Of a stretch of DNA of 64,000 nucleotides, positions 56,939 to 64,000 are shown piece by piece (the first letter of the stretch is position 1; every line of letters begins with the position of its first letter). Under the pieces are notes generated by a model. It saw only the letters and a list, made by a program, of their open reading frames with translations. It was not told the DNA's origin and did not search any database. Source of the stretch: Xenopus tropicalis (taxonomy: Eukaryota > Chordata > Amphibia > Anura > Pipidae); NCBI RefSeq assembly GCF_000004195.4, contig NC_030681.2, positions 135,257,006-135,321,005 on the forward strand. The letters are read 5' to 3'. Made by a program: the position numbers and the translations under genes.

Positions 56939-58500
56939 TCCTGTGGCCAATAACATCTAAAGCCCAGGATGAGTCTTCGCAATAACATCCTAGGAGAAAC
57001 ACCCTCAGGGAAAGGTACGGTCTCTATCAAATATCCCTATACATTGGGCCTACAGAGCCTTAGGCCAACACTTTTTACAGTATATAGTTCTAATGGACAC
57101 TCTATAATTAATGTAAATGCTAATTGTATACACATTTAAAATAAGACACTTAGGCTTAGACATACATGTGAATCTATATTATAATTTTCCTGCCTGCACC
57201 CCTTGTACTGTTGCCCAATGCAAAGGAGAATTCAGTGTGAGCATAAAATCCTTTGTAATGCCGTTGTTCTTAATGAATATTCATAATGACACATTACTTA
57301 TTGGTTTTCATTCTATTTTACAGCTCCACCAGCAGAGCCTGTGCCTCCATCTGAAGCTCCAGGAGAATCCGCTTTTCAGACACCCATAACTCCACCAGTG
57401 GCGTCTCCTCTCACAATTACAGCTACACCCCCAGCAGTGTATGTAACACTCTATACACAACCTCCACCCACCATCTCTATCTCTCTTTCAGCCACAGTTC
57501 CACCAGTGGCCCTTTTTCTCCAACATCTACACCAGCACAGAATTTACATTCCAATAGTGGGATCCAGTTTTAATATGTGCAGCTCCACCAGTTGGATTCC
57601 TGCTTTTAGAGAGCCCAATTCCAGCAGTGGCACCTCACTTTGTAGCTCTCATTCTCCATTTCTTTCTTTGGCTCCACCACCAGCCCTTCTTTCTTTTCCT
57701 GCTGCTCCTCTACCAACAGACCACCATACAAATACATCATACAGTATTTGCAGTTTCACTAACCTCAGCTCAAACAGTGCACCCACCGCCGTCAGTCTTA
57801 GCCTCCAACATTTACATTTCAGACAAGCACAGCTCCAACACCCCCTTACAGGACCCTATAGAGGCTTCTCCCTTCATAATCCACTAAAAATACTGCCCAT
57901 ACATTAGATAGCTTTAACAAAGGGTTACATGCATTTTAGCAAGGTAAAAATACAGGGACACTGACATAAACTCTTAGTAGAAGTTGATCCAGGGACTTGT
58001 CCGATTGCCCTTTGGGAGTCAGGAAGGAATTTTTTTCCCCTCTGAGGCAAATTGGCTCCGGCTTCAGATGGGGGTTTTTCGCCTTCCTCTGTATCAACTA
58101 TTAAATAGGAACCTTCCAGCTACACTGAAACATAAAGTAAATGAACATAAACTAAAATGCACAACTTAAATCATATTTAAATTATAAATAAATATTTTAA
58201 TACATATTTGAATGGTGTTTTGCATTTTTATAGTATTGCCAGGGAAGTTTACAGAGGGTGGAGACCTGTGGTGCAAGGGAAAAGGGTAACCAAAAAGAGA
58301 AGGTGGAATCAGGGGGCAGGGGTCGGAGAAATGGGTGAGGAGAGATCCTAAGGTGAAGAAATGTAAACAGGGAATAAGCCATGTTTGAACCCAGACCCAG
58401 TGACCGTCACTGAGCTCAGAGCTTTGGTCAGTGGCCAAAGCCTTGAAGGGTAATTTCAACTCAACACTTATTTAAAATTCACATAAAATGATAGATAGTG
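56939..58500. other. Sequence 3' of the kinase model; possible proline-rich exon
   Basis: A good acceptor at 57323-57325 precedes CTCCACCAGCAGAGCCTGTG, and a GTATGT donor follows near 57438. The intervening codons read proline-rich (PPAEPVPPSEAPGES), so it could be an alternative kinase exon, but the phase cannot be joined to the 56697 exon because that exon has a stop. The longer open frame to 57907 is Pro/Ser/Thr-rich and unrecognised. 57908-58500 shows nothing supportable. Confidence 0.35.
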
Positions 58501-58574
58501 CATATATATATATATGGGTTTAAGAGGAACAGACTTATTATTCAGTTAATACCCTTAGTACATTTTGGACTCAA

Positions 58575-59098
58575 GGACCATCCTATAAATATGTCTCTGC
58601 CATTAGTGATCTTTGGGCCTTGGAGAAACAGACCCCTAAACATGTGTCTGCCAATAGAACCCTTTGTGCCTAGGAGAAACAGACCCATAAACATGTCTCT
58701 ACCAATAAAACCCCTTGGGCCTAGGAGAAAAAGACCCATAAACATGTCTCTGCCAATAGAACCCTTTGTGCCTAGGAGAAACAGACCCATAAACATGTCT
58801 CTGCCAATAGAACCCTTTGGGCCCTGGAGAAACAGACCCATAAACATGTCTCTACCAATAGAACCCCTTGGGCCTAGGAGAAAAAGACCCATAAACATGT
58901 CTCTGCCAATAGAACCCTTTGGGCCTAGGAGAAACAGACCCATAAATATGTCTCTGCCAATAGAACCCTTTGGGCCTAGGAGAAAAAGACCCATAAACAT
59001 GTCTCTGCCAATAGAACCCTTTGGGCCTAGGAGAAACAGACCCATAAACATGTCTCTGCCAATAGAACCCTTTGGGCCTAGGAAAAAGAACCCAGAAA
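58575..59098 (+). repeat. 51-bp tandem array, about 10 copies
   Basis: Unit CATAAACATGTCTCTGCCAA + TAGAACCCTTTGGGCCTAGG + AGAAACAGACC. It keeps a 17-residue repeat open on the plus strand (MSLPIEPFGPRRNRPIN) and another on the minus strand (GLFLLGPKGSIGRDMFM). No homologous domain, splice context or promoter was seen, so it is annotated as a minisatellite. Confidence 0.9.
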
Positions 59099-59880
59099 AA
59101 GTAGCTATCAATCAGGTGTATAGTAAAATCAAAATTATTTTATTAACATATACACATAAATGCTATAAACTAGCATTTATGTGGGAGGGGGTCATGCCCT
59201 TGGTCTGCATTGGCTTTCCATCATTAGCAGTCACCCCATAAATTTTAATGTAGAGTCTGGAGGCTGTTAGTGGTATTGCATTAATGGATAAAAGGGTGGG
59301 GGGCAATTTGTTAGGCACCATTTTTGAATGCAAAAGTGTCATTGGTTGGAAAGGTAATTGGGCCTGTTTCCTGCGTTGGCTGGTAAACCAATCAGGTCTG
59401 CAAGCAAACTAAGCTCAGCACCCTTAAGAATCACTATGGACGTTATATGGTCTCTCCTTTGTAACAATGGGCTGCTAAATAGTTGTACAATGCTATTGTA
59501 TAGCACAATCTCATTGGTAAGGTGGCAGGTGTGTAATTTGGGGCTAAAGAGATGAAAGACTGAAACTCAGCACTTTTTATTCATAATCCCAACCAACAGT
59601 GCTCAGAATGATTGGCCTAAAAATGCAAATGTTTAGCTAAATATTACAGTAAAAACCCCTTTTATAAAATGAGGCTTGATTGGTTGCCTGGACATCAACT
59701 GGGCATATTGTTGTATAATGGGTGACTGGGGTGGATCAGGAGGTATGACCATGCTTCCGTCTGCAGGTCACTTTATGTTTTCTGGGGCCCCATTATTCTT
59801 GCTAGCAGGGTCCAAGGGCCGCTGGTGACCAATGGGTTGATAGTTGGGCCCCCTTTGTGGGGATGGTCCTATTTACTTAG
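59099..59880. other. Intergenic, nothing recognised
   Basis: No gene or classified repeat could be supported between the 51-bp array and the LINE. Confidence 0.4.
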
Positions 59881-59884
59881 TAGA

Positions 59885-60975
59885 ATTGGGCCAGTGTGGT
59901 TAGTGGAGTACCGCAGGGGTCAGTCCTTGGTCCTTTGCTTTTTAACTTGTTTATTAATGACCTGGAGGTGGGCATAGAGAGTACTGTTTCTATTTTTGCT
60001 GATGACACTAAATTGTGCAAAACTATAAGTTCCATGCAGGATGCTGCCGCTTTGCAGAGCGATTTGACAAAATTGGAAAACTGGGCAGCAAACTGGAAAA
60101 TGAGGTTCAATGTTGACAAGTGCAAAGTTATGCACTTTGGTAGGAATAATATAAACGCAAACTATCTACTGAATGGTAGTGTGTTGGGGGCATCCTTAAT
60201 GGAGAAGGATCTAGGGGTTTTTGCAGATCACAAGTTGTCTAATTCCAGGCAGTGTCATTCTGTGGCTACTACAGCAAATAAAGTGCTGTCTTGTATAAAA
60301 AAGGGCATTGACTCAAGGGATGAGAACATATTTTTGCCGCTTTATAGGTCCCTGGTAAGGCCTCACCTTGAGTATGCAGTGCAGTTTTGGGCTCCAGTCC
60401 TTAAGAAGGATATTAATGAGCTGGAGAGAGTGCAGAGACGTGCAACTAAACTGGTAAAGGGGATGGAAGATTTAAGCTATGAGGTTAGACTGTCGAGGTT
60501 GGGGTTGTTTTCTCTGGAAAAGAGGCGCTTGCGAGGGGACATGATTACTCTGTACAAGTACATTAGAGAGGATAATAGGCAGTTGGGGGATGTTCTTTTT
60601 TCCCATAAAAACAATCAGCGCACCAGAGGTCACCCCTATAGATTAGAGGAACAGAGCTTCCATTTGAAGCAGCGTAGGTGGTTTTTCACGGTGAGGGCAG
60701 TGAGGCTGTGGAATGCCCTTCCTAGTGATGTGGTAATGGCAGACTCTGTTAATGCCTTTAAGAGGGGCCTGGATGAGTTTTTGAACAAGCAGAATATCCA
60801 AGGCTATTGTGATACTAATATCTACAGTTAGTATTACTGGTTGTATATATATAGTTTATGTATGTGAGTGTATAGATTGGTTAGTATAGGTTGTGTGCTG
60901 GGTTTACTCGGATGGGTTGAACTTGATGGACAATGGTCTTTTTTCAACCCTATGTAACTATGTAACTATGTAACT
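59885..60975 (+). mobile_element. 5'-truncated CR1/L2-type LINE
   Basis: It begins inside the reverse transcriptase gene and runs to a 3' end with GGGTTGAACTTGATGGAC, TTTTTTCAACCCTATGTAAC and a TATGTAAC repeat tail (about 60945-60977). Repeated-octamer tails are typical of the CR1/L2 group. A second 3'-end fragment lies at 10318-10412. Confidence 0.85.
59896..60831 (+). CDS. LINE reverse transcriptase, C-terminal part (311 codons open)
   Basis: The frame carries RT motifs: SGVPQGSVLGPLLFNLFIND (palm B), then FADDTKL (catalytic FADD box, palm C), then KCKVMHFG and LGVFADHKLS, and the CR1-type C-terminal region with YRSLVRPHLEYAVQFWAPV and VRLWNALPSDVV. It ends at TAG 60829-60831. There is no endonuclease domain and no N-terminal RT, so the copy cannot retrotranspose on its own. 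The absence of stops suggests a fairly recent insertion. The listed ATG is not a true start. Confidence 0.85.
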   Translation: MVSGVPQGSVLGPLLFNLFINDLEVGIESTVSIFADDTKLCKTISSMQDAAALQSDLTKLENWAANWKMRFNVDKCKVMHFGRNNINANYLLNGSVLGASLMEKDLGVFADHKLSNSRQCHSVATTANKVLSCIKKGIDSRDENIFLPLYRSLVRPHLEYAVQFWAPVLKKDINELERVQRRATKLVKGMEDLSYEVRLSRLGLFSLEKRRLRGDMITLYKYIREDNRQLGDVLFSHKNNQRTRGHPYRLEEQSFHLKQRRWFFTVRAVRLWNALPSDVVMADSVNAFKRGLDEFLNKQNIQGYCDTNIYS

Positions 60976-61550
60976 ATGAATGGGGCCACATGATTGCTGA
61001 GGGAAGCCATGGTCCCAGTACTGATGGGCCACCAACAGCTAGAGAAGAACGTATCCTCTGTGGCCCATCTCTCATTGCGGCCCTCTCCTGGCTGTCAAAG
61101 CAAAGGTAACAACCCCACATTGTCAAAAAAAAGCAAAATTACACATTAACCTGGAAGCAAATAGGGGTAGGAAGCAGCTTCATTAAGATCACTGCAGCTG
61201 GAGGAAATACTCCGCCAGGAACAGGATGGAGTCCAGGTGCTACAGGACAGAAAAATATTGTTTTTGGTGGTTATTACACGCGGCTGTTCTGCAAGCCAAC
61301 ACTATCAGCTCTTGAAATTATGCAGTCGCCTTTGGTTTTCATGCACATTTAACAAAACCAGTTTTTGATAGTAAAGGACATTTTCCTTTAGTCACAGGAA
61401 TATATCTGCAGGTTATTTCTATGCAGCCCTATAAAGAGGAAAGGGGGTGCGATTACTAAAGTGACCAATGGCAGTGCGATTATTAAAGTGACAATTGGTC
61501 AGCAAATAAAAGTGCTCAAAAGACTTTCCTAGTTGAAGTAATCAGTTTGC
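60976..61550. other. Intergenic
   Basis: Nothing recognised between the LINE tail and the CSTF3 fragment. Confidence 0.4.
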
Positions 61551-61554
61551 TTTA

Positions 61555-62286
61555 CAAAGGCTTACGAGCTAAATGTCGCTGCTGGAAAGGGATCATCTGA
61601 ACGTGTCAGGTTTTGGATACTCTGGTTTTCGGTCAACATCATCCTTCAGCGAAGGGGCTATGGATGGAGCTACCACAGGGTCTGGGATTAGTGCTGCCAG
61701 TTTGGTTCTCGGTACATCCTAGAAATAAGAATGAGACATTACTGGCAATAAGTTAGGAGTGAGGCAAAGACACATTTTCTTGTGCTAATTAACAATACTG
61801 CAAGCCGCCAATAGCAACCAGCCATATCTGTTCCTTTATTATTTAATCAAGCAGCAGTTTGCTGTTGCCTGAGAATCTTGAAAAAGAGAAGCAAACGTGA
61901 AGGGAGTGAAAGAAATAAATGTGTCTCTGCTAGGTATAAAGGCATGGGAGCGGTAAAGGACAGCAGCTGCTGGCACATATACTAGAGTCCACACATAAGC
62001 CTAAGCACAACGTTAATATATGAATTTAACATCATTCCCATGATGGAGAAAGGGCGGGATAGCTATATGCAGGTACAAACCCTGATCCCGACATACCTTG
62101 TATCCCAAAGCTTTCAGTTCACTTGTGGAGCAGGGGTACATGTCCATAAATTTGTATCTATCCACAAGAAGTGCCGTCTCCTTCCCTTCATACCCCTCCT
62201 TGAATGCTGTGTATCTCCATTTTCCCACTTTCAGTATACTAGCTCCAATGTTACTTTCCAAGGCCAGGAAGCATGCCCAAATCTCA
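61555..62286 (-). pseudogene. CSTF3 (cleavage stimulation factor subunit 3) pseudogene fragment, two exons
   Basis: CSTF3 (CstF-77) is the HAT-repeat scaffold of pre-mRNA 3' processing. Minus-strand exon 62286-62097 contains [30 protein letters not shown] and [10 protein letters not shown]. After an intron with GTATGT donor and TTTCTAG acceptor, exon 61718 onward gives [19 protein letters not shown] and [11 protein letters not shown]. From memory these match the end of the CSTF3 HAT domain and the following segment. A one-base loss just after the PKPDT codons shifts the frame to a TGA at 61593-61595; the next out-of-frame codons still read MIPFQ and RHLA as in CSTF3. A short deletion (SNIGASIL) and substitutions add to the decay. 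Retained splice sites show DNA-level duplication, not retroposition. Confidence 0.82.
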
Positions 62287-62528
62287 CTGCAGAAATCAAG
62301 GGGGAAAAAAACAAGGAAATTCAGTATTCCCAAACAGGGACAAAGTGAGGCTTCCAGTTTGTCAGACATTGTATAAAGTCAACATTCAGCATATAACAGC
62401 AGCATTGTGCAGCTTCGCTTTTGCTGTTCTTCCCTCTTCACTTTCCCCTTCCCCTGTGCTGTCCTTGTACACTTGCACCACTTGCACGGGGATGAAGCCT
62501 GAGCAATGAGCAGGCAGGATTTAATCTG

Positions 62529-63053
62529 ATGGATATTGGGGAGTTGTATCAGGAGTCAGAACCAGCAGTGCAGAGAAGGGAAAGGGACAGACACAGTGAC
62601 AGCTACACATAACTATAAACCCAGTGGGAATGAGGAATGAATGGATATTGGGGAGTTGTATCAGGAGTCAGAACCAGCAGTGCAGGGAAGGGAAAGGGAC
62701 AGACAGACACAGTGACAGTTACACATAACTATAAACCCAGTGAGAATGAGGAATGAATGGATATTGGGGAGTTGTATCAGGAGTCAGAACCAGCAGTGCA
62801 GAGAAGGGAAAGGGACAGACAGACACAGTGACAGTTACACATAACTATAAACCCAGTAAGAATGAGGAATGAATGGATATTGGGGAGTTGTATCAGGAGT
62901 CAGAACCAGCAGTGCAGAGAAGGGAAAGGGACAGACACAGTGACAGTTACACATACCTATAAACCCAGTGAGAATGAGGAATGAATGGATATTGTGGAGT
63001 TGTATCAGGAGTCAGAACCAGCAGTGCAGAGAAGGGAAAGGGACAGACAGACA
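62529..63053 (+). repeat. 115-118-bp tandem array, about 4.5 copies
   Basis: Unit starts GGATATTGGGGAGTTGTATC and includes AGAACCAGCAGTGCAGAGAA and ATAACTATAAACCCAGTGAG. Units differ by the count of GACA in the GGGACAGACAGACACAG stretch. The last unit ends inside CACAG, where a MITE begins. Confidence 0.9.
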
Positions 63054-64000
63054 CAGGTATGGGATCCCTTGTCCGGAAACCTGTTATCCAGAAAGTTCCA
63101 AATTATGGAAAGGCCATCTGCCATAATTCTAAGTTCTAAAAATGATTCCCTTTTCTCTGTAATAATAAAACAGTACCTGTACTTGATCCCAACTAAGATA
63201 TAATTACCCCTTATTGGGGGCAGAACAGCCCTATTGGGTTTATTTAATGGTTAAATGATTCCCTTTTCTCTGTAATAATAAAACAGTACCTGTACTTGAT
63301 CCCAACTAAGATATAATTACCCCTTATTGGGGGCAGAACAGCCCTATTGGGTTTATTTAATGGTTAAATGATTCCCTTTTCTCTGTAATAATAAAACAGT
63401 ACCTGTACTTGATCCCAACTAAGATATAATTACCCCTTATTGGGGGCAGAACAGCCCTATTGGGTTTATTTCATGGTTAAATGATTCCCTTTTCTCTGTA
63501 ATAATAAAACAGGACCTGTACTTGATCCCAACTGAGATATAATTACCCCTTATTGGGGGAAGAACAGCCCTATTGGGTTTATTTCATGGTTAAATGATTC
63601 CCTTTTCTCTGTAATAATAAAACAGGACCTGTACTTGATCCCAACTGAGATATAATTACCCCTTATTGGGGCAGAACAGCCCTATTGGGTTTATTTAATG
63701 GTTAAATGATTCCCTTTTCTCTGTAATAATAAAACAGTACCTGTACTTGATCCCAATTAAGATATAATTACCCCTTATTGGGGGCAGAACAGCCCTATTG
63801 GGATTATTTAATGGTTAAATGATTCCCTTTTCTCTGTAATAATAAAACAGTACCTGTACTTGATCCCAACTAAGATATAATTACCCCTTATTGGGGGCAG
63901 AACAGCCCTATTGGGTTTATTTAATGGTTAAATGATTCCCTTTTCTCTGTAAAAATAAAACAGCACCTGTACTTGATCCCAACTAAGTTGGGGGTTTCAA
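63054..64000 (+). repeat. MITE left end plus about 7.5 tandem copies of its 113-bp interior
   Basis: CAGGTATGGGATCCCTTGTC at 63054 is the left terminus of the family at 53271-53573. Then a segment with TTCTCTGTAATAATAAAACA, GTACCTGTACTTGATCCC and CCCTTATTGGGGGCAGAACA repeats every 112-113 bases to the window edge. The right terminus is not reached. This is a satellite born from a MITE interior. Confidence 0.9.

Noticed and set aside
57341..57907. 188-codon Pro/Ser/Thr-rich ORF as a gene
   Set aside because: No domain, and the acceptor before it cannot be joined in frame to the kinase model. Kept only as a possible exon segment at its left end.

Overview
The window is vertebrate DNA, almost certainly from a clawed frog (Xenopus). 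The evidence is an rps7 gene with a U17 snoRNA in each of its six introns (an arrangement described for Xenopus laevis), a neighbouring RNASEH1 gene in the same order as on human chromosome 2p25, and a dense load of amphibian-type MITEs, hAT MITEs, V-SINE-like SINEs, CR1-type LINE and Penelope-like remnants. I cannot tell X. laevis from X. tropicalis. All gene models below were spliced by eye from GT/AG sites, reading frame and remembered family alignments.

Layout. 1-12.8 kb: nested MITEs, a CpG-rich promoter with only exon 1 of an RNase H1-like gene (copy C, minus strand, rest beyond the left edge), a 52-bp tandem array (4.35-5.41 kb) and a 2-kb Helentron/HINE-like element (7.24-9.24 kb). 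12.87-19.37 kb: a second RNase H1-like gene (copy B, minus, 7 exons, 204 aa), which lacks the mitochondrial leader and the linker exon. 20.3-21.8 kb: a decayed Penelope-like element. 23.3-31.2 kb: canonical rnaseh1 (copy A, minus, 8 exons, 302 aa). 32.3-32.7 kb: a 27-bp minisatellite. 33.2-44.0 kb: rps7 (plus, 7 exons, 194 aa) with six full U17 H/ACA snoRNAs and one 5'-half relic. 45.2-47.9 kb: a second HINE in opposite orientation. 48.5-52.4 kb: a 60-bp satellite array. 53.87-56.94 kb: a compact GCK/misshapen-like protein kinase gene (plus, 12 coding exons). 58.6-59.1 kb: a 51-bp array. 59.9-60.96 kb: the 3' half of a CR1/L2-type LINE with a 311-codon RT ORF. 61.55-62.29 kb: a frameshifted, intron-retaining fragment of CSTF3. 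62.5-64 kb: two more tandem arrays, one an amplified MITE interior.

How the genes relate. rps7 and its intronic U17 copies serve one process: RPS7 is a 40S protein, and U17/snR30 is needed for the cleavages that release 18S rRNA. The three RNase H1-like genes look like a local tandem family. Copy A keeps the dual mitochondrial/nuclear design of vertebrate RNASEH1, while copies B and C start directly at the hybrid-binding domain and are predicted nuclear/cytosolic. The most noteworthy points are the RNase H1 family, the U17 array with one copy altered in a conserved motif, the paired Helentron-type elements, and two different hAT MITEs inserted at the same 8-bp site of separate host-MITE copies.
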